Positions 1-7,858 are shown, numbered from the stretch's first letter. The stretch: 10,664 bases of DNA from JBAZOY01 sp041648505 (GCA_041648505.1 JBAZOY010000074.1:1-10664), one strand, 5' to 3'. Notes: generated by a model not told the origin, from the letters alone. Program-made: numbers and translations.

Positions 1-932
1 ACATCCAACTCAAAGTTTGCAATGTTAACCAGAAGATAATAACGGGGGTCTTCCAATGGCAGCCATCTTAGTCTTTCTAAATTAACCACAATGCTTTTAA
101 TCTTTTCCATTACCGGGATATTCAATTTTTCAATAGTTTGGTCTCCAATATTACCTAATGCCTCCAGTCCATGCCTTTTTTGAAAATTCACTACTGCCAA
201 TTTCAGAGTGTCGTCATAAGAATCAATATCCGTTGGATCATTAACAGTATAATCATTGGTTATTCGCAATCGTTGCCGAATTTTGGCGATTCTTTTGTCG
301 GACATTCCGAGTTTAATAACTTTTCCTTTGTCAACTCTTTTCCAGCCACCGTTCTTTTCAATGTCCCTGTAGACCTTTAGTGCAGATATTAAATAATTGT
401 AATTCTTATTCTGGGGTTTAATTTCTGATAGGATTTTGTTGATTCCTTTCGAGTTAATTTCATATAAATATTTTACCGGATTTTTATCGGTTTTTAACAC
501 ATGCCATTCAGCCTTAATGGTTAAGGGGTTTGTTTTACCGGATAGAATATGTGAAGTATATAAAAGAAATGCATCAGTTAATATAATGTCTAAATCTGCA
601 TCATTTTCGGCAGATTTATTCTGCTTTAGTCTCAGGATGACGGAAAGGTGATAATCATCTGGATTAAGTCCTTCATTATCACACTTCTCAATAGCGGATA
701 TCAATTCAGATACTTGCTCTGTATTTCCCCAAAAAGGTTTGAAATTGTTTTTAAAATAAACCTCCCTGACAGATGGTGTGCAAAAAATTTTGTCGTTTCT
801 GTTTAATGTATTATAAGCAGGCAAATTTTCCTCAACTTTTCTGCGGATTAGTTCATCAACAGTATCAGAGGTACTGAAAGAGGCAAAAATGGCCAGACCT
901 ATAATGCATATGTTAAAGAAGTAGTTTTTCAT
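1..932 (-). CDS. L,D-transpeptidase of the YcbB/LdtD type, 3' end beyond the window
   Basis: The product is probably an exported enzyme that makes 3-3 (L,D) cross-links in peptidoglycan. The reading frame starts with ATG at 932 and stays open for 310 codons to the left window edge. Residues 1-20 form a short basic start and hydrophobic stretch, as in a signal peptide or anchor. Residues about 50-200 resemble the scaffold domain of this family, with the typical FKPFW (64-68) and GLNPDDYHL (88-96). Residues about 210-272 look like a peptidoglycan-binding domain, including VVNFQKRHGL (247-256). From 285 on, LERLRWLP and the following RYYLLVNIANFELDV match the entry into the YkuD catalytic domain. 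The catalytic Cys/His segment lies outside the window, so activity cannot be judged. No convincing Shine-Dalgarno sequence precedes the ATG. The 103 nt separating it from the upstream lipoprotein-like gene contain nothing I can name. Confidence 0.85.
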   Translation of the reverse strand, partial: MKNYFFNICIIGLAIFASFSTSDTVDELIRRKVEENLPAYNTLNRNDKIFCTPSVREVYFKNNFKPFWGNTEQVSELISAIEKCDNEGLNPDDYHLSVILRLKQNKSAENDADLDIILTDAFLLYTSHILSGKTNPLTIKAEWHVLKTDKNPVKYLYEINSKGINKILSEIKPQNKNYNYLISALKVYRDIEKNGGWKRVDKGKVIKLGMSDKRIAKIRQRLRITNDYTVNDPTDIDSYDDTLKLAVVNFQKRHGLEALGNIGDQTIEKLNIPVMEKIKSIVVNLERLRWLPLEDPRYYLLVNIANFELD

Positions 933-1035
933 TAAGAAAAAAGATAAAAGCGTTTTGGGGTAGGTCTATAATAACACAATCGCTCTTCTTGAATAAAACG
1001 GACGGTTGTCTTTATTTACTCCTTCAAATTTTAGG

Positions 1036-1356
1036 TTAGTTGCTTATTCCGAAGAAGAAACCATTTCCCTGAAAGGAGGCCGATACTGTAGCTCCTATGA
1101 GTAATGAGATACATAAAACAAGTAATGCAGCAGTAAACCATTCCCTTTTATCTTTTTTCATCTCTTTTTCCCATTGACTATATTGATCAGTCCCAATATG
1201 TTCTGCCTTAGTCATGGATTCTTCTTGGGTTACATCTGTTTGATAGCTATATGGATCATTACTTTTATTCGGGTCTTTCTGTAAGCCTGCGCATCCACCA
1301 CTATGGGTGAGTAAGAAAATGATGCCCATAACTAAAGCTAATCTTCTCGAAACCAT
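1036..1356 (-). CDS. Small lipoprotein-like membrane protein, function unknown
   Basis: I do not recognise this 106-residue protein. The ATG at 1356 is chosen because an AAGGTG Shine-Dalgarno sequence lies 7 nt upstream. Longer in-frame starts would read through the remnant of another gene. Residues 1-22 look like a lipoprotein signal: a basic start (VSRR), a hydrophobic core and SGGC ending at Cys22. The -3 position is Ser rather than the usual Leu, so the lipobox is imperfect. The middle (23-70) is polar and charged, with EKEMKKDKRE just before a single strong hydrophobic segment at about 73-94. The tail is glycine- and phenylalanine-rich. A lipid anchor plus a C-terminal transmembrane helix is unusual; the N-terminal segment may instead be a plain signal or anchor helix. 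It lies 103 nt upstream of the transpeptidase and may be co-transcribed with it, but no functional link can be shown. Confidence 0.6.
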   Translation of the reverse strand: MVSRRLALVMGIIFLLTHSGGCAGLQKDPNKSNDPYSYQTDVTQEESMTKAEHIGTDQYSQWEKEMKKDKREWFTAALLVLCISLLIGATVSASFQGNGFFFGISN

Positions 1357-1575
1357 TTTTTTCACCTTGTTCGTTGAACGAAAGCTCTTTGGCTGCATCG
1401 TGCAGCAATCTGGAACGAATGATCTTTCGCTTCTCCAGTCCATACGCCATTGCCAGTTTCTCCATTGTCACCATCACGCCAAAGGAGTGTTCCAAGCACT
1501 TGGGAGTGAGATTCTGCTTCAAGTATGGCACACATATCCGGTAACATCCAAATCGTCTTTTATGCCCCTATCCAT
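1357..1575 (-). pseudogene. Truncated and frameshifted YqeK-like HD-domain gene (5' part only)
   Basis: The minus-strand frame read from about 1531 resembles the N-terminus of YqeK-type HD proteins (diadenosine tetraphosphate hydrolases and relatives). It has YLKQNLTPKCLEHS, then GVMVTMEKLAMAYGLEK, then the metal-binding pair RLLHDAAKEL. The first family His (EHS) and the HD pair are both present. After ELSFNEQ near 1367 the similarity stops, and the frame runs into the Shine-Dalgarno and start of the lipoprotein-like gene. A full family member would be about 180-200 residues, so roughly two thirds is missing. At the 5' side a possible ATG at 1575 opens a different frame (MDRGIKDD...) that ends just where the HD frame becomes recognisable, so a frameshift near 1525-1535 is likely. 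The only start in the HD frame itself is a GTG at 1531. I read this as a relic, not an expressed enzyme. Confidence 0.6.
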
Positions 1576-1596
1576 GCCATTGCTAATGATGCATTA

Positions 1597-4356
1597 TTAA
1601 GAATTTAATAAAACTGGTACTGCCCCTATTTGCCCCCTGTTTACCTTTGTTAATTCATCGTAGGCTGTGATGTAACCTGCCACCATATTTCCCAGGCTCC
1701 ATTTTTCCCGAGCTTCTGACATAATTCTTTTTGCCTGCGCTTCCCAAATCTGGGGATTATTTCTAAAGAATCTGTGTAATTCTAGTGCCTTATGAAGTCC
1801 CCACCATAATCCCGCTGAATCATAATCCTTAAAAAGAAAACCGTTTCCCCTATCGCTGGGTGCGCCTAAAGCTTTTAAACTTATTGGAATAATTTTATCA
1901 GAATATCCACCCGTATCACGATTTGTTGCGGTTGCCCCATAAAGATTTCCTACAACATCAATTTGCCCGAATGGCTCATAGAGTGAAGCTCCGAAAACAT
2001 CACTTGCAGCTGCATATCCAAGGGTGCATAAATCTTCTACAAAATCATGGTATGAAATCTTGCCTTGTGAAGCACAAGATATTCTACCTAAAATCTCCTG
2101 ATGACTTATGTCACTGCCGACTGAATTTCCAATAATCGCAATTTGGACATCCTCATGTTCAATTACAAATTTCAACGCAATATCCTCAAGAAGCTCTACC
2201 CCTTTTTGAGAAGGATCAATTCTTGATGGCCAGAAAAGCAATATAACTTCAGGATCAACGTTCAAACCCATTCTTTTTTGAAATTCAACGAGATTTATTT
2301 TTTTAGCTTTTATGACTGCACTGTCAATTCCGTACCTTTCAACTAAACAGGTTTGATTTTCAGGGAAAATATCCGGAGATATTCCATTAGGAATAACTCT
2401 TACTTGGTTATTATAAAATTTAAATTTAACCTCTTGTCTGACACTCCACGGAATAATAGGCCTATCTAAAAAGAAGTCGTTAACAATTTCCTCCAGAAAT
2501 CTTTTTCCAACAAAACTGACTAATTTTGCACTTTTTACTGCGGTAGCCTGGGCGTCTACACACTGCTTTCCCTGATCTATTGAATAAAATATATTATTAC
2601 TAAGTCTACCGACATTAACTCCCGTCAGCAAATCCAACGGGATATGTGCCGTATGGGTATTATGTACCGTGTGTAGGCACGGAATATTTCTAATTTTTGC
2701 ATAAGAAGTAATTACTCCTCCTGCCATCCAATCATGGCTATGGATTATGGCTCTTCCGCCATAATGACCTCTGATTTCTTTTATCGTATGATTGATTATT
2801 TGGCGCTGAAATTCCGCTGCTGTAAATCTGGGATCTCCTTCGTAAGCACTTCGATATTCTTCAAATATCGAAGAATTGATCAGATGAATTTTCCCCGGAT
2901 CAATCTGGTGTCGATGTTCAATCCACTCTTTCTCATTTAAGTGAGCTTCTTCCTTAAATCGTTTGCTTAAATTTAACGTTACCAAATGAATTGGAATTTT
3001 TCTTTCCGCTAGACCTTTACATAAAGCGGCAACTACCTCTCCCAGTCCACCACTTTTGCCTGAAACATACTGGGCAAATTGACCTAAGCCTTCAGTGGGA
3101 AGTTTGCCTGTTTCCGGCGTAATTAAAATAACAGGTGTTTCTTCCGGTTTCTTTAAAATGTTGAATTTGTGAACAGCAGTTTTTAAATTATCTAAATTTC
3201 TTGTTAGTAAAAACGTCGCCAATGCTGTTGAATTGTAAGGATTGAAATAATCATGTAATTTGCAATCCGTTTCCTTTTTCTCATTTAAATAATAAAGATG
3301 ATCCGATGTCGTTAAATGTCTCCATTCAGTCAACAAAGCTCCGCCGGCTTTTTTCGCTTCAGGCTCTAAATTTTCCAGGTCCTTAAATAGCGCATACTGA
3401 ACAAGAGTTCCAGGCCATCCAGAAGTATTTTTATCAGCGTCAGTCTTTGAAGAAGTTGACACAGATTTAATATCAATAATGGGGCATTCACTGCCTTTGA
3501 AAATTTCTGCTATTTCAGAAGGATTTGCTGATTTTATTGCGGGTTCATTTTTTATTGCCTGGGGAATGTTACGCCAAAAATCAAATATTCCTGTATCCGC
3601 CCAGATATGTTCTTCAATATGTTCAAAATCATAGCCTAAAATTACAACGTCTCCATCAACCTTGGCAATATTGTAAGCATAATGTTCAGGAGTTAAAGAA
3701 GCTTGTTTAAATCTAAAAGCAACATCGTTGCTCAGATCACAGTTTCTTGGCAGCACGAGCAGGCCAAGTTTTTTCCCCTCCGTACTTACCGCCCGAAAAA
3801 CAGTATTTGTTGAAATAACTTTTTCATCTGGTGAAACAAAAATGTCAGGTTTTTGCTCGCACAATATTGTCCGGAAACCCATTTCATCAACTACGCCTGC
3901 GACATCGTTGTTGTATGTCAATTCTGTGTTTCTAAATGATGTTGGTTTAACACCGAAAATATCTTTCATTAATTGCGAATGTTGAGCTACCTGTTCTTTA
4001 AATTCGTGTTTCTCCGGATCAAAAAAAATTCCAACCAGGGAGTGATAATAAGTCATACCCAAATATTCGACTTGACTATTTTTTTGACCTGCTTCGAACA
4101 ATTTTTGAAGTGCGATAATCAAATCCGGTTCAAACAGGAGCGCTTGTTCAAGAAAAACTCCGGACATTCCAATGCAGATTTTAAACTCCGGATTTTCTTC
4201 CACAATCTGAGTAAACATCCTTGTGGAAGGCAAATATTTTTTTTCAGCTATTTCAGCAAAAATTTCTTTGTTTTTTTCATCCCATAAAAATTGTCCTCGC
4301 ACAGGAGCCAATTTGAATGGTTGGTGAAGCTCAAAGTAGAACGTTACTATTGGCAT
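1597..4356 (-). CDS. GH57 - GT5 fusion: glucan-active glycoside hydrolase joined to glycogen synthase
   Basis: This 919-residue cytoplasmic protein joins two carbohydrate enzymes. Residues about 1-400 are a GH57 domain (alpha-amylase/4-alpha-glucanotransferase superfamily). They contain HQP at 11-13, GMSG at 63-66, FRNTEL at 141-146 with Glu145 in the nucleophile position, and YDFEHIEEHIW at 242-252 with Asp243 in the acid/base position. Residues about 405-905 are a GT5 glycogen/starch synthase domain. They contain the ADP-glucose loop KSGGLGE (434-440), HDW (541-543), HTVHN (562-566), the SRxDxxxKG phosphate-binding pair (Arg712, Lys718), the catalytic Glu794 in YEPFGQ, and TGG (815-817). 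All key residues I can place are present, so both halves may be active. The likely role is synthesis and trimming or branching of a storage alpha-glucan. GlgA alone is usually about 480 residues. The downstream HD remnant begins within about 25 nt of the stop. No strong Shine-Dalgarno sequence is visible before the ATG. Confidence 0.88.
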   Translation of the reverse strand: MPIVTFYFELHQPFKLAPVRGQFLWDEKNKEIFAEIAEKKYLPSTRMFTQIVEENPEFKICIGMSGVFLEQALLFEPDLIIALQKLFEAGQKNSQVEYLGMTYYHSLVGIFFDPEKHEFKEQVAQHSQLMKDIFGVKPTSFRNTELTYNNDVAGVVDEMGFRTILCEQKPDIFVSPDEKVISTNTVFRAVSTEGKKLGLLVLPRNCDLSNDVAFRFKQASLTPEHYAYNIAKVDGDVVILGYDFEHIEEHIWADTGIFDFWRNIPQAIKNEPAIKSANPSEIAEIFKGSECPIIDIKSVSTSSKTDADKNTSGWPGTLVQYALFKDLENLEPEAKKAGGALLTEWRHLTTSDHLYYLNEKKETDCKLHDYFNPYNSTALATFLLTRNLDNLKTAVHKFNILKKPEETPVILITPETGKLPTEGLGQFAQYVSGKSGGLGEVVAALCKGLAERKIPIHLVTLNLSKRFKEEAHLNEKEWIEHRHQIDPGKIHLINSSIFEEYRSAYEGDPRFTAAEFQRQIINHTIKEIRGHYGGRAIIHSHDWMAGGVITSYAKIRNIPCLHTVHNTHTAHIPLDLLTGVNVGRLSNNIFYSIDQGKQCVDAQATAVKSAKLVSFVGKRFLEEIVNDFFLDRPIIPWSVRQEVKFKFYNNQVRVIPNGISPDIFPENQTCLVERYGIDSAVIKAKKINLVEFQKRMGLNVDPEVILLFWPSRIDPSQKGVELLEDIALKFVIEHEDVQIAIIGNSVGSDISHQEILGRISCASQGKISYHDFVEDLCTLGYAAASDVFGASLYEPFGQIDVVGNLYGATATNRDTGGYSDKIIPISLKALGAPSDRGNGFLFKDYDSAGLWWGLHKALELHRFFRNNPQIWEAQAKRIMSEAREKWSLGNMVAGYITAYDELTKVNRGQIGAVPVLLNS

Positions 4357-4414
4357 GAATAAATCCGAATCACTTTGTTGTTAATCTACATTTTATCAGC
4401 AAGTAATATCCGTT

Positions 4415-4438
4415 TATATACTTGCATGTAAGTATATA
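4415..4438. promoter_or_regulatory. AT-rich 24-bp near-perfect palindrome, operator candidate
   Basis: The arms TATATACTT (4415-4423) and AAGTATATA (4430-4438) are perfectly complementary around GCATGT, whose inner CATG is also palindromic. Only one pair in the 24 bp fails. It sits 59 nt upstream of the GH57-GT5 start codon, where an operator for a dimeric repressor would be expected. The regulator is unknown and no convincing -35/-10 pair was found, so the role is inferred from symmetry and position. Confidence 0.4.
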
Positions 4439-4442
4439 ACGC

Positions 4443-4484
4443 GGCTAATCAGTCGCGCTGATTTTTGTTTTGTCTGAATTAGCC
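4443..4484. repeat. Inverted repeat between ktrA and the GH57-GT5 gene
   Basis: GGCTAATCAG (4443-4452) and CTGAATTAGCC (4474-4484) are complementary with a single one-base bulge, giving about a 10-bp stem around a 21-nt loop. A smaller hairpin nests at the left side: AATCAG (4447-4452) with CTGATT (4458-4463). In the minus-strand transcript the element follows the ktrA stop codon by 23 nt, so it may end or stabilise the ktrBA transcript. No T-run follows the stem on that strand, so it is not a standard intrinsic terminator. Confidence 0.4.
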
Positions 4485-4507
4485 TTGCTATGAGGAAATT
4501 TATCATG

Positions 4508-5164
4508 TTAAGGATTGATTTTTGATAATGATTCCCTTGCTCCGATAACAATTACAACGTCCCCCTGAAACAGTGTGTCATACGCTCTAGGTATATATCG
4601 GTAATATGATTCGTTATGTCTACGCACCGCGATGATTTGGCAATTATATTTATTGGTTAAGTCGATTTCCCGCACCGTTTTTTGTGCGAATTTTTCAATC
4701 GTTATTTCCCGAATAATCATTTCGGAATCAAATGGCAACCGCTGAATTATTCCCGGTATATCAATCCTGTCTGCCAGTTGACTTGCGGCGATATGTTCCG
4801 GGATAATAACTTCATCTGCGCCGATTTTACGTAACAGTTTGGCATGGTCTTCGTTGATCGCTTTAACCCAGACATTCGGGACTTTCAGTTCCTTCAGATA
4901 CATTGTCGTCATAGAACTGGTGGAAATAGAATCTCCAACACTGACAAGAACGTGGGTAATTTCGGAGAGTCCTATTTGTTCAAGCGCTTGTTTTTGGGAG
5001 GCATCGGCTTCATATAATTGGGAAAAAAAATTATGCGCTCTTTGAATGTTTTCGGGATTAGAATCAATACCTATTACCTTATGATTCAAATTCATGAGGG
5101 AAACGCCAAATTTAAACCCGAATTTACCAAGACCGATAACGCAGATTTGCGGTTTGATGATCAT
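4508..5164 (-). CDS. ktrA: KtrA/TrkA-type regulatory RCK subunit of a K+ uptake channel
   Basis: This is the cytoplasmic gating subunit that forms a ring under the KtrB pore and responds to nucleotides (ATP/ADP, NAD(H)). Its length of 218 residues is normal for KtrA. Residues 7-16 carry the Rossmann loop VIGLGKFG, and Asp34 (VIGID) is the usual ribose-binding acidic residue. The RCK_N domain spans about 5-125. The RCK_C domain spans about 135-218 and would be the site for a regulatory ligand such as c-di-AMP in Firmicute homologues; that is family knowledge, not seen here. The ATG at 5164 is preceded by GGGAGA at good spacing. The gene follows ktrB by 15 nt, so the two are almost certainly co-transcribed and their products made together. 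Confidence 0.93.
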   Translation of the reverse strand: MIIKPQICVIGLGKFGFKFGVSLMNLNHKVIGIDSNPENIQRAHNFFSQLYEADASQKQALEQIGLSEITHVLVSVGDSISTSSMTTMYLKELKVPNVWVKAINEDHAKLLRKIGADEVIIPEHIAASQLADRIDIPGIIQRLPFDSEMIIREITIEKFAQKTVREIDLTNKYNCQIIAVRRHNESYYRYIPRAYDTLFQGDVVIVIGARESLSKINP

Positions 5165-5179
5165 ATTTTATTCTCCCTA

Positions 5180-6544
5180 TCAGCCGATCATTATATTTTC
5201 TTCCGGAAGTTTATAATACTGAACTTCCTGGATACTATGCAGTGCGTTTATCAACACAAAGGGGCCAAGACGGCCAATGAACATCAAAAAGATAATAATC
5301 CATTTACCGGCAGTTGAAAGCGTTGGAGTCAGACCCGTACTTAAGCCTACTGTACAGAAAGCCGAAACAGACTCAAAAAGGATTTCTAAAAATTGACCTC
5401 TTACCTGATAATGTGGTCTATTTCCACCTTCCGTAAAATCCAGTAAAAATACAGCCAAAAAGATTAGAATAATAGCAAGAGCAAATAAAACCATGGCTTT
5501 CTTTACAGCCGCTTCGTTGACAGCAAATTTGCCGATCACAGCTTGTTTCTTGCCTTTCAATTGCGACCAGATTGCAGCTACCAGAACTCGAAATGTCGTT
5601 ACTTTTATACCTCCAGCACAGGAGCCTGGTGCACCGCCAATAAACATAAGAAAAAGAAGAACGATTAAAGAAACATTTGTCATTTGACCAATATTGAGTG
5701 TATTAAATCCAGCTGTCCGGCTTGTCACTGATTGAAACAGGGCCGTTAAAATCGAATCGTCCAGCCCTATCGTTTGATTATACCCTACAAACTCGGCGAA
5801 ATAAATCCCTAACCAACCCAAAATAATCAAGAAGAAACTGGTTCGGAAAACAATTTTCGCATACCAGCTTATGCTTCTAGAGTCGTGGGTTGGGAATGAC
5901 TTAAAGCGTTGCACTACGAAATTTTTTAATTCAACAAATACCGAGAACCCGATTCCTCCTAAAAAAATTAAGACGATGAACACGATGTTTATTCCCCAGT
6001 CCCCTTTACAGTTCATGAGACTGTCAGGGAACAGAGAAAAACCCGCATTACAAAAAGCAGAAACGGAATGAAATAGTGCAGAAAATGGCGAAAAGGCTTT
6101 GGGTGCGATTAAGTAGAGCAGAGTGGCACCAACTGCTTCGATAACGAATATCCATCTGAAAATTTCGATGAGAAATTTCCCAAGGTTAAACCTGGGGTCA
6201 TGCAATAATACCTGTCCGACTGCAATTCGATCCGTTATCGTCGTTTTTCGTCTCAAAAGGTAAATTGTAAGACTGGTAAAGGTCATAATCCCAAGGCCGC
6301 CAATTTGCATCAGGCATAATATAATGATTTTACCAAATACCGTGAAATATGATCCGGTATCAACAACGACTAAGCCTGTTACGCAGGCTGCTGAAGTCGC
6401 GGTAAATATGGAATCTGTCCACGATATTGAATCAATTATTCTTTTTTCAGAGCTATGAAGAATAATAGAGCCTAATAAAATCAAGATGATAAAAAAGATA
6501 ATGGGAAAGATGATTGGTGAGTTTAGAATCTTGTGTATTTTCAT
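5180..6544 (-). CDS. ktrB: KtrB/TrkH-type K+ channel subunit
   Basis: This is the pore-forming, K+-translocating membrane subunit (SKT superfamily), partner of the adjacent KtrA. From the ATG at 6544 it has 454 residues, close to the usual KtrB length of about 450. The four pseudo-repeats each show a pore loop with the filter glycine: VTGL (55-58), NAGF (166-169), TAGF (277-280) and TVGL (398-401). The gating-loop region after the third filter reads FIGGAPGSCAGGIK, with the expected small residues. Near the C-terminus is MFIGRLGP, also typical. The frame extends upstream to a GTG at 6604, but no Shine-Dalgarno sequence precedes that codon and a hairpin ends directly against it. The ATG at 6544 has an AAGG about 11 nt upstream and begins just before the first membrane helix, so I prefer it. 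Confidence 0.92.
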   Translation of the reverse strand: MKIHKILNSPIIFPIIFFIILILLGSIILHSSEKRIIDSISWTDSIFTATSAACVTGLVVVDTGSYFTVFGKIIILCLMQIGGLGIMTFTSLTIYLLRRKTTITDRIAVGQVLLHDPRFNLGKFLIEIFRWIFVIEAVGATLLYLIAPKAFSPFSALFHSVSAFCNAGFSLFPDSLMNCKGDWGINIVFIVLIFLGGIGFSVFVELKNFVVQRFKSFPTHDSRSISWYAKIVFRTSFFLIILGWLGIYFAEFVGYNQTIGLDDSILTALFQSVTSRTAGFNTLNIGQMTNVSLIVLLFLMFIGGAPGSCAGGIKVTTFRVLVAAIWSQLKGKKQAVIGKFAVNEAAVKKAMVLFALAIILIFLAVFLLDFTEGGNRPHYQVRGQFLEILFESVSAFCTVGLSTGLTPTLSTAGKWIIIFLMFIGRLGPFVLINALHSIQEVQYYKLPEENIMIG

Positions 6545-6604
6545 GCGCTCATGAACCTTAAATTTATAATTCCCTTGGTTTAACAATAACTGAACTGCAT
6601 TCAC

Positions 6605-6670
6605 ATAACGTCTTCGTTATCAGTTACGGCGCGTAACGCCGTCGGCTGCATGCCGTTGATGCGGACTGAT
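6605..6670 (-). promoter_or_regulatory. Multibranched RNA fold candidate in the ktrB leader
   Basis: Plus-strand coordinates are given; the RNA would be read from the minus strand. ATCAGT (6619-6624) pairs with ACTGAT (6665-6670) and encloses two hairpins: ACGGCG/CGCCGT (6626-6631 with 6637-6642) and CGGC/GCCG (6643-6646 with 6652-6655). An alternative stem, GTTACG/CGTAAC (6623-6628 with 6632-6637), competes with the closing stem and the first hairpin. A further hairpin, ATAACG/CGTTAT (6605-6610 with 6615-6620, 4-nt loop), also competes for bases 6619-6620. Competing stems upstream of a transport operon suggest a regulatory leader. It matches no riboswitch class I know, including the c-di-AMP ydaO class, and it could be a repeat-derived palindrome instead. 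Confidence 0.4.
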
Positions 6671-6736
6671 TCTCCTGTACACACGTCATACAAGCGAGTT
6701 ATGGAGGCAACATCTAAGATATGTGATCCATTCATA

Positions 6737-7858
6737 TTAGAGCCAGTGTTTACGCCGAAAGTACCAGAGCATCCCTCCAACGACCGTTGCCATGAACAGC
6801 AGGAGCGCTGGGTAAGCCCATGGGATCTTGAGCTCCGGCATGTATTCGAAGTTCATGCCGTAGAGTCCAGCGAAGAATGTAAGCGGGATAAAGATCGTCG
6901 CAATGACTGTAAGGACCTTCATTATCTCATTCATTCTGTTGCTTACACTCGAGATGTAGAGATCCATGGTCCCCGACAGCAAATCACGAAAAGTCTCGAC
7001 GGTATCAATAACCTGAACCGAATGGTCGTAAACGTCCCGTAGATACACGCATGTCTGATCTTCTATTAGCGTTGTTTCGTTACGGCACAGCGACCCAAGC
7101 ACCTCACGAAGGGGCCAGACGGTCTTTCGAAGCACCAGGACCTCGCGCTTCAGTGTATGAATCCTATGCATAACTGATGTGGTTGCTTCGCTCAGCACCA
7201 GCTCTTCAAGTTCTTCTATCTCGTCTCCAATCTCCTCGAGTATCTTAAAATAGCCGTCAACCACAGCATCAATTATTGCGTATGCGAGGTAATCGGGTCC
7301 TTTGCGGCGAATCTTCCCCTTTGCCTGCCGTATGCGATTTCGAATGGATTCAAGAACGTCCCATGGCTTCTCCTGGAACGAAAGAACGTAGTTTCTACCC
7401 ACCACTAAGCTCATTTGATCGATTTCGATAGTTTTCGTAGCGCTGTCGAACGCAAGCACCTTAAGCACAAAGAAAATATTGCCCTCATATTCCTCAAGCT
7501 TGGGCCGCTGTCCGGTACTCACAATGTCCTCGAGGATCAAGGGGTGAAGCTTAAAAACCTTTCCGAGCTGCTCGATATGGCTCGCGTCGTGTAAGCCGGA
7601 AACATCAATCCAGGTCACGGTTGGCGTTGTTGCGAACGGGAAACTTTCTTCAATTGTCGCGAATTCTCCCTCATGCAAAGCGTGTTCGTCGTAGTCGAGG
7701 TAACGTGTGACGATTTGTTCTGTCTTTCGTTCCCCGGTGTGAACCATTGTGCCGGGAGCGGTACCTGCTGACTTTCTTACCCGCCTTACGACTCGGCCGA
7801 TAATCCCGATAGATTCGCGAGAAGCCGCCGTGTCCGTGGTGTGTCTCCGACTTTTCAT
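6737..7858 (-). CDS. corA: CorA-family Mg2+/Co2+ channel
   Basis: This inner-membrane protein moves divalent cations, chiefly Mg2+ or Co2+, as a homopentamer. Its 373 residues fit the longer CorA subgroup (TmCorA is about 350). The N-terminal 40 residues are basic and not conserved. The cytoplasmic funnel domain covers about 45-250, with LHPLILEDIV (104-113) typical of the family, then the long acidic and helical segment EEIGDEIEELEELVL (208-222). TM1 is about 314-332 and ends in the signature YGMNFEYMPEL (333-343, GMN at 334-336). TM2 is about 347-366, followed by the basic C-terminus FRRKHWL. The ATG at 7858 follows a perfect AGGAGG core (within 7866-7872) at 8-nt spacing. The gene is more GC-rich than ktrBA, from which it is separated by about 190 nt, so it need not share their operon. 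Its leader carries the repeat at 7966-8001. Confidence 0.94.
   Translation of the reverse strand: MKSRRHTTDTAASRESIGIIGRVVRRVRKSAGTAPGTMVHTGERKTEQIVTRYLDYDEHALHEGEFATIEESFPFATTPTVTWIDVSGLHDASHIEQLGKVFKLHPLILEDIVSTGQRPKLEEYEGNIFFVLKVLAFDSATKTIEIDQMSLVVGRNYVLSFQEKPWDVLESIRNRIRQAKGKIRRKGPDYLAYAIIDAVVDGYFKILEEIGDEIEELEELVLSEATTSVMHRIHTLKREVLVLRKTVWPLREVLGSLCRNETTLIEDQTCVYLRDVYDHSVQVIDTVETFRDLLSGTMDLYISSVSNRMNEIMKVLTVIATIFIPLTFFAGLYGMNFEYMPELKIPWAYPALLLFMATVVGGMLWYFRRKHWL

Noticed and set aside
4447..4470. Hairpin AATCAG/CTGATT followed by a T-rich run, like an intrinsic terminator on the plus strand
   Set aside because: No plus-strand gene lies to its left, and on the minus strand the T-run would precede the stem. 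I kept it only as part of the inverted repeat.
6545..6604. Longer ktrB start (GTG at 6604) adding 20 residues
   Set aside because: There is no Shine-Dalgarno sequence, a hairpin directly abuts the codon, and the extra residues are polar and not typical of KtrB N-termini. It cannot be excluded.
6605..6736. c-di-AMP (ydaO/yuaA) riboswitch upstream of ktrB
   Set aside because: The region is too short and lacks the conserved ydaO sequence blocks I know. Only generic stems are present.
6650..7042. Plus-strand open frame of 130 codons antisense to the corA 3' end
   Set aside because: It is a shadow of the corA reading frame, without a recognisable domain or good Shine-Dalgarno sequence.
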